This document shows positions 45,566 through 54,537 of a stretch of DNA of 64,000 nt, in pieces (the first letter of the stretch is position 1; each line of letters opens with the position of its first letter). Both the position numbers and the translations under genes were made by a program. This DNA comes from Phaeobacter sp. QD34_24 (GTDB taxonomy: Bacteria; Pseudomonadota; Alphaproteobacteria; Rhodobacterales; Rhodobacteraceae). Where the stretch lies: positions 62,001 through 126,000 of the forward strand of contig NZ_JARCJD010000002.1 in the NCBI RefSeq assembly GCF_028890115.1. The letters are read 5' to 3'. The notes beneath the pieces are model-generated. The model was given only the letters and a program-made list of their open reading frames with translations, did not search any database and was not told where the DNA came from.

Positions 45566-47053
45566 ATGAGCGATCTGAACAAACTGGGCCTGGCCGAGGC
45601 CCGCGATGCCCTGCGCAAGGGTGACACCACCTCTGTCGAGCTGACCGAAGCCTGCCTCAAGGCCATCGACGCAGCCGATGCGCTGAACGCTTTTGTGCAC
45701 AAGACCCCCGAGATCGCGCTGGAGCGCGCCAAGGCGGCGGATACCCGCATCAAGGCTGGCGATGCGCCGTCGATGTGCGGCCTGCCGGTGGGGATCAAGG
45801 ATCTCTTCTGCACCAAGGGCGTCGATAGCCAGGCGGCATCGAACATCCTGAAAGGCTTCAAGCCGGAATATGAATCCACCGTCTCGCAGAAGCTGGTGGA
45901 TGCGGGGTCCGTGATGCTGGGCAAGCTGAACATGGACGAATTCGCCATGGGCTCGTCCAACGAGACCTCCGCCTATGGCGATGTGGTCAGCCCGTGGCGG
46001 CGTGACGGCAGCGATGCAAAGCTGACCCCGGGTGGATCCTCGGGCGGCTCGGCTGCGGCTGTTGCGGCGGACCTCTGCCTTGCGGCAACCGGCACCGACA
46101 CCGGCGGCTCGATCCGCCAGCCTGCGGCCTTTACCGGCACCGTGGGCATCAAGCCCACCTACGGGCGCTGCTCGCGCTGGGGCATCGTGGCCTTTGCCTC
46201 ATCGCTGGATCAGGCCGGGCCGATGACCAAATCGGTGCGCGATGCGGCGATCATGCTCGAAGCCATGGCAGGGCATGACCCCAAGGACAGCACCAGCGCC
46301 GATCTGGCCGTGCCGGATTTCGAGGCCATGCTTACTGGTGACATCAAGGGCAAGAAGATCGGTATCCCGAAAGAATACCGCATGGAGGGCATGCCCGCCG
46401 AGATCGAAAATCTCTGGGCCGATGGCACCGCCATGCTGAAGGACGCAGGCGCCGAGATCGTCGATATCTCGCTGCCGCACACCAAATACGCGCTGCCCGC
46501 CTATTACGTGATTGCCCCGGCAGAGGCCTCCTCGAACCTCGCGCGCTATGACGGGGTGCGCTACGGCCACCGCGCCACGCTGGAGGCGGGGGATGGCATC
46601 ACCGAGATGTACGAGAAGACCCGCGCCCAGGGCTTCGGCCACGAGGTGCAGCGCCGCGTGATGGTCGGCACCTATGTGCTGTCGGCAGGCTTCTATGACG
46701 CCTATTACAACCGCGCCCGTCGCGTCCGCACCCTGATCAAGAAGGACTTCGAGGATGTCTTTGCCGCAGGCGTGGACGCGATCCTGACCCCGGCGACGCC
46801 CTCGGCGGCCTTTGGCCTGGGCGAGATGACCGATGCGGATCCGGTGCAGATGTACCTCAACGACGTCTTTACCGTCACCGTGAACCTGGCGGGCCTGCCG
46901 GGGATCTCGGTTCCCGCCGGTCTGGACGCGCAAGGGCTGCCGCTCGGTCTGCAGTTGATCGGCCGTCCCTGGGAAGAGGGCGATCTGCTGAACACCGCCT
47001 ATGCGCTGGAGCAGGCCGCCGGGTTTGTGGCAAAGCCGGGCAAATGGTGGTAA
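45566..47053 (+). CDS. gatA: Asp-tRNA(Asn)/Glu-tRNA(Gln) amidotransferase subunit A
   Basis: A 495-aa glutaminase/amidase subunit of Gat[18 protein letters not shown] contains the catalytic Lys, and [19 protein letters not shown] carries the cis-Ser and nucleophilic Ser of the amidase signature ([11 protein letters not shown] follows). Length is standard. It sits 3 bp after gatC; gatB is not in this window. Confidence 0.95.
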   Translation: MSDLNKLGLAEARDALRKGDTTSVELTEACLKAIDAADALNAFVHKTPEIALERAKAADTRIKAGDAPSMCGLPVGIKDLFCTKGVDSQAASNILKGFKPEYESTVSQKLVDAGSVMLGKLNMDEFAMGSSNETSAYGDVVSPWRRDGSDAKLTPGGSSGGSAAAVAADLCLAATGTDTGGSIRQPAAFTGTVGIKPTYGRCSRWGIVAFASSLDQAGPMTKSVRDAAIMLEAMAGHDPKDSTSADLAVPDFEAMLTGDIKGKKIGIPKEYRMEGMPAEIENLWADGTAMLKDAGAEIVDISLPHTKYALPAYYVIAPAEASSNLARYDGVRYGHRATLEAGDGITEMYEKTRAQGFGHEVQRRVMVGTYVLSAGFYDAYYNRARRVRTLIKKDFEDVFAAGVDAILTPATPSAAFGLGEMTDADPVQMYLNDVFTVTVNLAGLPGISVPAGLDAQGLPLGLQLIGRPWEEGDLLNTAYALEQAAGFVAKPGKWW

Positions 47054-47104
47054 GCTGAGCGCAAACAAGAGCAGCTTACAGTTGACCATAAACAGGTGAT
47101 CCCG

Positions 47105-47893
47105 ATGCGTGTCTTCGTCTCTCTCGCCTTTGCGGGCAGTTTTCTGGCCCTTGCAGCCTGTACGCCGCCGGTGCCGGACAGCGCCGCCGGCGTTGGGATT
47201 GACAATGACCCCTTCGCGGCACCGCCCGATTTTGGCACCACGATCAACGGCGATGCGCTGATCCCGCCCGTCCGGGTGTCCGGCCAGCCGCTGGACGCAA
47301 CCGGATCGTCGCTGCCGCCTGCGCCACGCAGTGCCGGGTCCGTCTCCGGAGCCGGGCTTCTTGCCGACAGGTCTTCCGGCGCCGATATCGCGCGGGAAAC
47401 CGCTGCGGCCCTCAGCGCGGCGCAGAGCAACTCGGGGCAGGTGCCGCTGGAGGCCAGCCCTTCGAACCCGGCGCCGCAAATCGTCGGCAATCCGGGGCTG
47501 TCCGATGAGAACAGTTTTGATGCGGTCTCTTCCCGTCAGACCATCGAAAGCGATGCGGAGCGGCTGAAGCAGCAGCGGGCGCAGTATCAAGTGGTGCAGC
47601 CCACGGCCTTGCCCAGCGTGGCGCCGGGCCAGCGCGATCCCAATATCGTGCAATATGCGCTCAGCACCTCCAACCCGCCGGGCAACCGAATCTACAGCCG
47701 CTCGGGCATCAACCTGAAATCCCGCTCGGCGCGCAATTGCGCAGGCTATGCCTCGCCGGAACTGGCGCAGATCGCCTTTTTGGAAGCGGGTGGTCCGAAA
47801 CGCGACCGCCAAGCGCTGGATCCCGATGGCGACGGCTATGCCTGTGGCTGGGATCCGTCCCCCTATCGCCTGGTCCTGCGCGACGGTTCCTGA
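47105..47893 (+). CDS. lipoprotein with C-terminal Excalibur-type calcium-binding motif
   Basis: A 262-aa protein. A short signal peptide ends in the lipobox LAAC (about residues 16-19), then a long Ser/Pro/Ala-rich, probably disordered region (about 20-195). The C-terminal domain is NCAGYASPELAQIAFLEAG followed by DPDGDGYACGW, matching the DxDxDGxxC Excalibur Ca-binding motif found on surface proteins. ATG 47105 (MRVFVSL) is preferred over GTG 47096. It shares its stop with the start of the next gene (TGATG), so a cell-wall role with the amidase is plausible. Confidence 0.77.
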   Translation: MRVFVSLAFAGSFLALAACTPPVPDSAAGVGIDNDPFAAPPDFGTTINGDALIPPVRVSGQPLDATGSSLPPAPRSAGSVSGAGLLADRSSGADIARETAAALSAAQSNSGQVPLEASPSNPAPQIVGNPGLSDENSFDAVSSRQTIESDAERLKQQRAQYQVVQPTALPSVAPGQRDPNIVQYALSTSNPPGNRIYSRSGINLKSRSARNCAGYASPELAQIAFLEAGGPKRDRQALDPDGDGYACGWDPSPYRLVLRDGS

Positions 47894-48591
47894 TGGCCGG
47901 GCGCACCCCAGATGCCATCTGGCAGCCCAGCCCCAATTTCACCGCCCGTCGGGATGGTCTGACGCCACAGCTCGTGGTGCTTCACTACACCGCCATGACA
48001 AGCGCCGAGGCCGCGTTGGAGCGTCTGTGTGATCCCGAGGCCGAGGTGTCCGCTCATTACCTGATCGGGCGCGATGGCACCCTGTGGCAGCTGGTCGAGG
48101 AAGACCAGCGCGCCTGGCATGCCGGCGCCGGTGAATGGTGCGGGCAACAGGACATCAATTCGCGCTCTATCGGGATCGAGCTGGACAATGTCGGCGATCA
48201 TCCGTTTTCCGAGCCTCAGATGCGGCAATTGGAAGATCTGCTTGCAGGTATCATGCAGCGGTGGGCGATCCCGCCAGAGGGCGTAATCGGGCATTCCGAC
48301 ATGGCGCCGGATCGCAAATTCGATCCGGGGGCACGCTTTGACTGGGCGCGCCTTGCGCGGCAGGGCCTTGCACGGCCGGGGGCGGAATCTGGCGGTGGGG
48401 CTGGCCTGATGGAGCCGGAGATGCTGGATATGGCGCGGTTTCGGGCCTATGCGCGTGATATCGGCTATACAGCACCGGTGGAGGACGCGGCTTTGCTGAG
48501 GGCCGTACGTCTGCGCTATCGCCCGCAGGGCAGGGGGGCGCTCTGTGCCGCTGATTTCGCACCACTTGGGCAGGCTGAACTCTGGGGCTGA
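47893..48591 (+). CDS. N-acetylmuramoyl-L-alanine amidase (Amidase_2 family)
   Basis: A 232-aa zinc amidase that cleaves peptide stems from muropeptides. VVLHYTAM supplies the first zinc His, SIGIELDNVG the catalytic Glu region and GHSDMAPDRKFDPG the other zinc ligands. A C-terminal helical extension resembles a peptidoglycan-binding region. No signal peptide is visible, which suggests cytoplasmic recycling (AmpD/AmiD-like) or export by another route. ATG 47893 overlaps the preceding stop by one base. Confidence 0.9.
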   Translation: MAGRTPDAIWQPSPNFTARRDGLTPQLVVLHYTAMTSAEAALERLCDPEAEVSAHYLIGRDGTLWQLVEEDQRAWHAGAGEWCGQQDINSRSIGIELDNVGDHPFSEPQMRQLEDLLAGIMQRWAIPPEGVIGHSDMAPDRKFDPGARFDWARLARQGLARPGAESGGGAGLMEPEMLDMARFRAYARDIGYTAPVEDAALLRAVRLRYRPQGRGALCAADFAPLGQAELWG

Positions 48592-48609
48592 CCTCCCCAT
48601 ATCATCCTC

Positions 48610-48638
48610 TTGACCGCAGCTGGATGAGCGCATAGGTG
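48610..48638 (+). promoter_or_regulatory. promoter of rnpB
   Basis: TTGACC (48610-48615), 17-bp spacer, TAGGTG (48633-48638). It ends 7 bp before the expected 5' end of RNase P RNA. Confidence 0.65.
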
Positions 48639-48645
48639 CTGCCTT

Positions 48646-49059
48646 GCGCAGAAGGCTGGACGGCCGCGCAGAAGGCTTGCCTTCCGCGAGGAAAGTCCGG
48701 ACTCCCTAAAGCAACGGTGCCGGGTAACGCCCGGGCAGGGCAACCTGACGGAGAGCGCCACAGAAATGAAACCGCCAGGCCCCCGGCAACGGATCAGGGC
48801 ATGGTAAGGATGAAACGGTGGGGTAAGAGCCCACCGCGCCCCTGGCAACAGGGGTGGCACGGCAAGCCCCACCGGGAGCAATGCCAAATAGGGCCCCCGC
48901 GCGGGCAGGTCCCGGCAACGGGAAACCGCCGCTAGGCACGCTTTAGCCAAGAGGGGCCGGGTTGGCAGCTAGAGGTGCGCAGCAATGCGTATCGCAGATG
49001 AATGGTCGTCTATGGGGCTATGCCCCGGGACAGAATCCGGCTTACAGGCCTTCTGCGCA
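48646..49059 (+). ncRNA. rnpB: RNase P RNA (class A)
   Basis: Catalytic RNA that matures tRNA 5' ends. The 5' segment GCGCAGAAGGC (48646 on) pairs with GCCTTCTGCGC at the 3' end (49048-49058), forming P1. The conserved GAGGAAAGTCCGGACTCC block is at about 48689-48706, CACAGAAATG at about 48760, and the conserved GACAGAATCCGGCTTA near the 3' end (about 49029-49044). Size near 414 nt is typical for alphaproteobacteria. No protein gene should be called here. Confidence 0.95.
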
Positions 49060-49079
49060 AAATATCCCCCCGAATCCTA

Positions 49080-49107
49080 TTGACTTGGGGGGCAGTGCAG
49101 GTAAAAG
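49080..49107 (+). promoter_or_regulatory. promoter of rpmG
   Basis: TTGACT (49080-49085), 16-bp spacer, TAAAAG (49102-49107), 63 bp before the L33 start codon. Confidence 0.6.
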
Positions 49108-49169
49108 CGCACGCTCATATAGGAATTTACCGAGAGGCCCCCTGCCTTTTCGGACGCAGGAGAAGCACC

Positions 49170-49337
49170 ATGGCGAAGCCGACGACCATCAAGATCCGCC
49201 TGAACTCGACCGCGGGCACGGGCCACTTCTACGTGACCAAGAAAAACGCACGCACCATGACTGAAAAAATGGTTGTGCGTAAGTACGACCCGGTCGTGCG
49301 CAAGCACGTCGAATACAAGGAAGGCAAAATCAAGTAA
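49170..49337 (+). CDS. rpmG: 50S ribosomal protein L33
   Basis: A 55-aa ribosomal protein starting [11 protein letters not shown], with [11 protein letters not shown] and [10 protein letters not shown] typical of L33. It lacks the CxxC pairs of zinc-binding L33 forms, so it is the zinc-free type. AGGAG precedes ATG 49170, and open sequence further upstream overlaps rnpB and is not coding. It has its own promoter and a strong terminator, so it is monocistronic. Confidence 0.97.
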   Translation: MAKPTTIKIRLNSTAGTGHFYVTKKNARTMTEKMVVRKYDPVVRKHVEYKEGKIK

Positions 49338-49375
49338 GCCCAATCGGCTGACTGGATTTTCCAACCCGGACGATC

Positions 49376-49408
49376 AAAAGGGTCACGCCGACAGCGTGGC
49401 CCTTTTTC
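49376..49408 (+). terminator. intrinsic terminator of rpmG
   Basis: A 12-bp stem AAAGGGTCACGC (49377-49388) / GCGTGGCCCTTT (49394-49405) with one T-G pair and a 5-base loop, followed by more T residues. The rest of 49409-49583 holds nothing recognisable. Confidence 0.88.
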
Positions 49409-49583
49409 GTGTTTGAAGGGCTCTTGCGGGCGGGTTTCCTGCCTGGGCTGCCGGATCCGGGGCGTTATTCCATCGTTCGAATTTGAACAAATTGCCCTTT
49501 AGATCAGTGCCACTGTACGAAAGGATAGTCGCCTTTTCGCCTCATTTCAGAGGTAGCTTGTTAATGTGAGTTAACAGAACCGG

Positions 49584-50009
49584 GTGGGTTTAACGGTGTT
49601 CAAACGTATCTTGAGTGGTGTGGTCTTTGCAGTGGCAGTTGTTCCCGGACCGGAGCCGACCGTGGCCGGTGTGGTGCCTGCCCCGGCGCCGGTCGAGGCG
49701 GGGCCCCTGTCCGTGCTCGGTGAGGCGGAAATCTCGGGCCGCAAAGTGACCAAACCGGGCAGCCAGAGCCTGCGCGTCGAGGTCAAGGGGCGTTTTCTGA
49801 CACTGGATCTGGTGCGGTCCGGGTCTGCCGGGTTTGCGGTGCTGACCACGCCACAGCGCAGCGTGATCTCCAGCCTGCCCGATATCGCACTGTCCGAATT
49901 CCAGGCGCTGGCCGCGCGCGAAAGCGGTTGCAGCACGACAGGGGAGGTACAGGTGATGGGCAGCACCCGTGGCACCGTGGCCCTGGCCACAGGGCTGAGC
50001 TGCTCCTGA
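49584..50009 (+). CDS. small predicted exported protein of unknown function
   Basis: About 141 aa. The N-terminus (FKRILSGVVFAVAVV) looks like a signal peptide, followed by a Pro/Ala/Val-rich linker and a compact domain with two cysteines near the C-terminus (SGCSTTG, GLSCS) that could form a disulfide in the periplasm. I do not recognise the family. The start is uncertain: GTG 49584 or GTG 49596, neither with a strong ribosome site. Convergent with the GNAT gene. Confidence 0.65.
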   Translation: MGLTVFKRILSGVVFAVAVVPGPEPTVAGVVPAPAPVEAGPLSVLGEAEISGRKVTKPGSQSLRVEVKGRFLTLDLVRSGSAGFAVLTTPQRSVISSLPDIALSEFQALAARESGCSTTGEVQVMGSTRGTVALATGLSCS

Positions 50010-50024
50010 GCTGTCGGGGCGCCC

Positions 50025-50504
50025 TCAGGCGCCCATCCTCCATTCGGCAACCGTGGTGACAGGCGCCAGCCCCATACGGCTCATAAGCGCGCTGGAGGCT
50101 GCGTTGAACGTGGCGTAGGTCGTGACCAGCGTTTCGATCCCCATGGCTTTGCAGCGCGTTTGGATTTCTTTGATCAGGCTGCTCCCGACGCCCAAACGGC
50201 GAAAGGGGTCCTCCACCGCGATCTGATGCAGCATGATGCGCTTTCCCCCATGCACGATCGGCAGGCTGGGTCTGTCTTCGATCTGGTAGATTGCGTAGCC
50301 CATCAGCGCGCCAGAGGGGCTTTGGGCGCCGATGGCGTGAACGCCGTCCTCGTCCAGCCAGTCTGACAGCCAGTCGCGCAGTTCTGCGTCCTTGGGGTTT
50401 GCCGGGTAGCGGTCTGGCTGGTGTTCGGCGTGAAGCGCATGCAGCTCCTGCAACAGGGGCAGCAGGCGCTCTGCCTGTCCGGCCGGGATATCCGAAATCT
50501 TCAT
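50025..50504 (-). CDS. GNAT-family N-acetyltransferase
   Basis: A 159-aa acetyl-CoA-dependent acetyltransferase. IMLHQIAVEDPFRRLGVGSSLIKEI contains the RxxGxG/A acetyl-CoA loop (RRLGVG), followed by the usual helix and a strand ending SRMGLAPV. The acceptor substrate is unknown. A strong terminator on the same strand separates it from the BI-1 gene upstream. Confidence 0.87.
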   Translation of the reverse strand: MKISDIPAGQAERLLPLLQELHALHAEHQPDRYPANPKDAELRDWLSDWLDEDGVHAIGAQSPSGALMGYAIYQIEDRPSLPIVHGGKRIMLHQIAVEDPFRRLGVGSSLIKEIQTRCKAMGIETLVTTYATFNAASSALMSRMGLAPVTTVAEWRMGA

Positions 50505-50524
50505 GGGTCAAATCCTTTGCTATG

Positions 50525-50562
50525 CGAAAAAAGAAGGGGCGGATCTTGCCGATCCGCCCCTT
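50525..50562 (-). terminator. intrinsic terminator after the BI-1 gene
   Basis: A 10-bp perfect stem GGGGCGGATC (50536-50545) / GATCCGCCCC (50551-50560), with a minus-strand T-run (complement of 50526-50535). It ends transcription of the Bax-inhibitor-1 gene. Confidence 0.88.
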
Positions 50563-50587
50563 GCTGAACTCTTGGTGTCTGTGGCGC

Positions 50588-51364
50588 TTATTCGCGGTTC
50601 CCAAGCAGCTGGAGCAGCATCATGAACAGGTTGATGAAGTCCAGGTAGAGGCTGAGGGCGCCCATGATTGCGGCCTTGCCCAGCCACTCCTGATCGCCGG
50701 AATGGGCCATCTGGAGGTAGGTGTTCTTGATGTTCTGGGTGTCGTAGGCGGTGAGACCCGCAAAGATCAGAACGCCGATCACCGAGATCGCAAAGGCCAT
50801 GGCGGAGGAGGCCAGGAAGATATTCACGATCGAGGCCACGATCAGACCGATCAGACCCATGATCAGGAAGGTGCCCATGGCCGACAGGTCTTTCTTGGTG
50901 GTGTAACCCACCAGGGAGAGGCCCGCAAAGGCGATGGCGGTGATCAGGAACACCTGCACGATGGATTCACCGGTAAAGACCAGGAAGATCGAGCTGATCG
51001 ACAGGCCCATCACGGCCGCGAATGTGTAGAACACCAGCTGTGCGGCGGCGGCCGACAGGCGGTTGATGGCGGCGCTGAAGCCAAAGACAAAGGCCAGCGG
51101 GGCGAACATGATCACCCACTTCAGCGGGGAAGCATAGATCGCATAGCCAAGGCTGGTCAGGTATTTGTCTGCGCTGAGCTGGGCGGCTGCGCCCGACGGA
51201 TCGGATGTGACCGCGAGACCTGCGATGGCCCAGGCTGCCAGGAATGTGATGAAGGTGCCCACGGACATCGTGCCGTAGACCTTGTTCATATGGGCGCGCA
51301 GGCCCGCATCGATCTCGGCAGAGCGGGCGCCTGCTGCAGAACGAATGGTGTCAAACTGTGCCAT
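50588..51364 (-). CDS. Bax inhibitor-1/YccA family membrane protein
   Basis: A 258-aa protein with seven hydrophobic helices and the BI-1 family features: an N-terminal cytoplasmic arm, GLSISSIFLVFTGESIVQVF, LTAYDTQNIKNTY near residue 205-215 (conserved Asp sensor region) and GALSLYLDFINLFMMLL at the end. Bacterial BI-1 proteins are thought to be pH-sensitive Ca2+ leak channels or FtsH modulators. Monocistronic, with its own terminator. Confidence 0.93.
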   Translation of the reverse strand: MAQFDTIRSAAGARSAEIDAGLRAHMNKVYGTMSVGTFITFLAAWAIAGLAVTSDPSGAAAQLSADKYLTSLGYAIYASPLKWVIMFAPLAFVFGFSAAINRLSAAAAQLVFYTFAAVMGLSISSIFLVFTGESIVQVFLITAIAFAGLSLVGYTTKKDLSAMGTFLIMGLIGLIVASIVNIFLASSAMAFAISVIGVLIFAGLTAYDTQNIKNTYLQMAHSGDQEWLGKAAIMGALSLYLDFINLFMMLLQLLGNRE

Positions 51365-51500
51365 GTATCATGGTCTCCGTTTCAAAAACTCTCCCTTGCT
51401 GTATCAGAGCCTTCAGGCTGCGCACAGCGTTCTGTGCGAATATCGGATCAAAGCGCAATCGGTTCAAGGCCGGGACAAAAAGATTCACAGCAAAAACATG

Positions 51501-51528
51501 AAAAGGCGCATCAAATCAATGATGCACC
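51501..51528 (-). terminator. terminator of the DUF1127 gene
   Basis: On the minus strand GGTGCATCA pairs with TGATGCGCC (51520-51528 / 51505-51513, one wobble), followed by TTTT (complement of 51501-51504), 33 bp past the stop. Confidence 0.7.
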
Positions 51529-51561
51529 TTCAGGCCGGTGGTGTCATGTGAAAGGCCCTGT

Positions 51562-51771
51562 TCAGCGCAGCCACGACGCCGGCGCATCCCAGAACGGGCG
51601 TTTGGCTTCACTCTGTGCCGCGGCGCGGCTGACACCGATGTCCAGCAGGGCGGCGTCATCCAGTTTGGCCAGGTCACGCCGTTGGCGGATCAGGGCAAAG
51701 GTCGTGGCCAGGCGCGCGGACAGGCCGATGCGGGATCTGCGGCGGGGAGCGGAAAGTGTCACGTAGGTCAT
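51562..51771 (-). CDS. DUF1127 small protein
   Basis: A 69-aa basic protein with an N-terminal Arg-rich helix and the DUF1127 C-terminal pattern LAKLDDAALLDIGVSRAAAQSEAKRPFW read in pieces. Members bind RNA or regulate sRNA turnover, phosphate and stress responses in Rhodobacter and Agrobacterium. AAGGACA precedes the ATG. It is divergent from a LysR gene; the 124 bp between them (51772-51895) are AT-rich and should hold both promoters. Confidence 0.88.
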   Translation of the reverse strand: MTYVTLSAPRRRSRIGLSARLATTFALIRQRRDLAKLDDAALLDIGVSRAAAQSEAKRPFWDAPASWLR

Positions 51772-51895
51772 GTCTTGTGTCCTTTTCTGGTATTGTGATG
51801 GTTTCTCATTCGTTCATCATTTCTGTTGATGTATATGGGGGAGTGTGATTTATTTTGAAAACGAATGTTTTTGATACTTAGCATCAGGGATAGTG

Positions 51896-52777
51896 ATGGC
51901 TCGAAATCTGGATCTTACGACGCTGCGCTCTTTCGTGGCGGTGGCGGACAATGGCGGTGTGACACGGGCGGCGGGGTTTCTGCATCTGACCCAGTCTGCG
52001 GTCTCCATGCAGCTGAAGCGGCTTGAGGAGCTGCTGGGGCTGGAGCTGCTGGATCGGTCGGGGCGCAGCATTGCGCTGACCCCGGCGGGGGAGCAGCTCT
52101 TGGGCTATGCCCGCCGCATGGTGGCGCTCAATGACGAGGTGATCACCCGGCTGACCGACCAGGCCTTTGAGGGCGAGGTGGTCCTGGGGGTGCCCCATGA
52201 TGTGGTCTACCCGGTGATCCCGCGCGTCCTGCAGCGGTTCAACGCGACCTTCCCACGGGTCAGCGTCAACCTGGTGACCTCAAACACCCGCGATCTGAAG
52301 GCGGGCTTTGCCAAGGGGGCCTATGATCTTATTCTGACGACCGAAGGCACGGCGGGCGAGGGCGGCGAGGCAATCCACGAAATGCCATTGCGTTGGATCG
52401 GGGCCGCCGATGGGTCGGCCTGGCGTCATCGCCCCCTGCGGCTGGGGTTTTGCCGCAATTGTATCTTCCGCGCCTCGGCCACGGCGGCGCTGGATGAGGC
52501 CGGGATCGAGTGGGACATGGCGGTGGACAGTGAATCCGACCGCACGGTCGAGGCGACCGTCAGCGCCGATCTGGCCATCGGCGTCCTGCTGGAGGGCACC
52601 CAGCCCGGGCATCAGGAGATCATCGATCACGGTGATGTCCTGCCCGAATTGCCGGTGCAGCAGATCAATCTTTATGGCGCCGATCGCGTTCGGGCCGCAT
52701 ATGTGAGCGATCTGGCAGATATCCTCCGCCAGGGCTTTGCCGCTTTGCGCCGGGCCCCGTTGCGCGCAGCCAGCTGA
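51896..52777 (+). CDS. LysR-family transcriptional regulator
   Basis: A 293-aa regulator. The N-terminal winged helix-turn-helix (LRSFVAVADNGGVTRAAGFLHLTQSAVSMQLKRLEE read in parts, about 8-45) and a LysR substrate-binding domain to the end. The divergently transcribed DUF1127 gene is the natural candidate target. ATG 51896 was chosen over the overlapping GTG 51893, with AGGGA upstream. Effector unknown. Confidence 0.9.
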   Translation: MARNLDLTTLRSFVAVADNGGVTRAAGFLHLTQSAVSMQLKRLEELLGLELLDRSGRSIALTPAGEQLLGYARRMVALNDEVITRLTDQAFEGEVVLGVPHDVVYPVIPRVLQRFNATFPRVSVNLVTSNTRDLKAGFAKGAYDLILTTEGTAGEGGEAIHEMPLRWIGAADGSAWRHRPLRLGFCRNCIFRASATAALDEAGIEWDMAVDSESDRTVEATVSADLAIGVLLEGTQPGHQEIIDHGDVLPELPVQQINLYGADRVRAAYVSDLADILRQGFAALRRAPLRAAS

Positions 52778-52790
52778 TCCGGGGGAGGCC

Positions 52791-53747
52791 CTAGGGGGTG
52801 ATGATCACCTTGCCGGTCGAGGCGCGGCTGCGCAGCAGCTCCAGGCCCTCTGCCGCCTGTGCCAGGGGCAGGACATGGCTGATATGCGGTTTGATCCGGC
52901 CTGCACTGTACCAGTCGAACAGGGTGGCAAAGGCGGTCTGGATCACCTCGGGCCGCGCCTTCAGGTAGCCGCCGATATAAAAACCGATCACCGTCAGGTT
53001 CTTGACCAGCAGATGATTGGCCGGGATCTGCGGAACCTCGCCGCTGGCAAAGCCGATCGGCAGCAGGCGCCCGCCGGGGTTGGTGGCGCGAAAGGCGGCC
53101 TTCCAGACCGGGCCGCCAACCGCGTCATAGACCACATCAGCGCCGCCCAGTTCCTTGACGATACTGCGCAGATCCTCGCTGTCGTCAATCAGGTGATCGG
53201 CTCCGGCCTTGCGGGCGACCTCCAGCTTGTCGGCACCACGCGCATGGGCGATGACGCGTGCGCCCATCAGCTTGCCGATTTCCACGGCCGTCAGGCCGAC
53301 GCCGCCCGCAGCGCCTGTGACCAGCAGCGTCTCTCCGGGTTGCAGGCGGGCGCAATGGTCAAGGGCCACGAGGCTGGTACCATAGGCGATCAGCATTGCC
53401 GCGGCGTCTTCAAAGCACATGTTATCGGGAATGCGCACGGCGCGGTTTGCGTCAAAGACGCCTTCTTCGGCAAGGCCGCCCTGGCCGCCATAGACTGCGA
53501 CGCGGTCGCCAAGAGACAGCCCCGCAACCGCGTCACCCAGGGCGGTCACGGTCCCGGCCACTTCGAGCCCCGGCACAAAGGGCAGCGCGGGCGTATCCTG
53601 GTAGGTGCCTTTCATCATCAGAAGGTCCGCGAAGTTCAAGCCACAGGCCGCAATTCGCACCGAGATCTGGCCTGCGCCGGGGGGCGGGCAGTCGACAGAG
53701 ATGAGCGTTGGGGGGGTGTCAAAGGCGGTCACTTGGAAGGCCTGCAT
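52791..53747 (-). CDS. NADPH:quinone oxidoreductase-type MDR protein
   Basis: A 318-aa medium-chain dehydrogenase/reductase without catalytic zinc ligands. GLNFADLLMMKGTYQ is the quinone-reductase N-terminal signature, LVTGAAGGVGLTAVEIGKLMGA the NADP-binding AxxGxxG loop, and DAVGGPVWKAA the strand after it. It probably reduces quinones or enoyl substrates. Convergent with the LysR gene, 13 bp apart. Confidence 0.9.
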   Translation of the reverse strand: MQAFQVTAFDTPPTLISVDCPPPGAGQISVRIAACGLNFADLLMMKGTYQDTPALPFVPGLEVAGTVTALGDAVAGLSLGDRVAVYGGQGGLAEEGVFDANRAVRIPDNMCFEDAAAMLIAYGTSLVALDHCARLQPGETLLVTGAAGGVGLTAVEIGKLMGARVIAHARGADKLEVARKAGADHLIDDSEDLRSIVKELGGADVVYDAVGGPVWKAAFRATNPGGRLLPIGFASGEVPQIPANHLLVKNLTVIGFYIGGYLKARPEVIQTAFATLFDWYSAGRIKPHISHVLPLAQAAEGLELLRSRASTGKVIITP

Positions 53748-54098
53748 GGTGTCCTCGTAGATGCGGCGCGCGTTGGTGATTCGATGCGTGACTGTTCGAC
53801 AACAGGTCGCGCAATTTCACCTCGCTATTTATGGGGAGGGGATATTTCATATGTTATTGTTCAAATTAACATGACAAAATGACACGTGAAATCATGTATT
53901 TGGATGTCTTCGACTCTCAGCTCTACCTTGGGAGGCTTGAATTCAACCGTGGAGGTCGTAAGGTCGGCCATGAGGTTGAACCAGTGTCGCGGTTTGGGGT
54001 GGTCCGATTGTTCGGATCAGTGTTGGTATCCTGACGGATTTGGCAATTGTCGCGGCAACCTTGGCGCGAACTACTTTGGTATAACTAGGAGATGGCAC
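53748..54098. other. non-coding region between qor and the XRE regulator
   Basis: These 351 bp hold the divergent upstream regions of both genes. I see a short dyad TCCGA-TTGT-TCGGA around 54003-54016 and an extended -10-like TGGTATAAC (about 54078-54085) just before the XRE start. The XRE frame stays open upstream to 53886, but that stretch does not look like protein and lacks a ribosome site. Confidence 0.45.
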
Positions 54099-54470
54099 AT
54101 GGCTCATCCAGTAGATGTGCATGTCGGTAAACGGATCCGTCACCGGCGCTGGCTGATTGGTATGACACAGCAGCAACTGGCCGAAAAGGTCGGGATCAAG
54201 TTCCAGCAGATTCAGAAGTATGAAACCGGTGCCAACCGGGTCAGCGCATCGCGGCTGTGGGATATTTCTGACGCGATGGAGGTTCCGGTCAGCTTCTTCT
54301 TCGACGGTCTCGAAGAAGAGGGCAAAGCGGCGGCGGAGAAGAGCTCGGTTCCCGAGGATCTGATGGGCGACAAGGAAGCCCTGGATCTGGTGCGCTCCTA
54401 TTATGCGATCCCGGAAAACCAGCGCAGGCGCCTGTTTGAACTGGCCCGTGTTCTGAGCGACGCAGCCTGA
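54099..54470 (+). CDS. XRE-family helix-turn-helix regulator
   Basis: A 123-aa protein. The Cro/C1-type HTH runs about 10-65 (KRIRHRRWLIGMTQQQLAEKVG, then FQQIQKYETGANRVSASRL), followed by a helical C-terminal part (DLMGDKEALDLVRSYYAIPENQRRRL) found in a conserved alphaproteobacterial family. It resembles stand-alone regulators rather than phage repressors. ATG 54099 has GGAGA upstream. A strong terminator follows. Confidence 0.9.
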   Translation: MAHPVDVHVGKRIRHRRWLIGMTQQQLAEKVGIKFQQIQKYETGANRVSASRLWDISDAMEVPVSFFFDGLEEEGKAAAEKSSVPEDLMGDKEALDLVRSYYAIPENQRRRLFELARVLSDAA

Positions 54471-54475
54471 AAGAG

Positions 54476-54501
54476 AAAAGACCCCTGAGGGGTCTTTTTT
54501 G
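54476..54501 (+). terminator. intrinsic terminator of the XRE regulator gene
   Basis: Stem AAAAGACCCC / GGGGTCTTTT with TGA loop (54476-54498), continuing into T residues. Confidence 0.9.
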
Positions 54502-54537
54502 TTGTATCCGGCGGGGTGCGATGGCACCCGCTGGATC

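Noticed and set aside
53886-54098. N-terminal extension of the XRE regulator by about 71 codons
   Set aside because: The stretch is not protein-like, and GGAGA with ATG 54099 gives the family-typical start.
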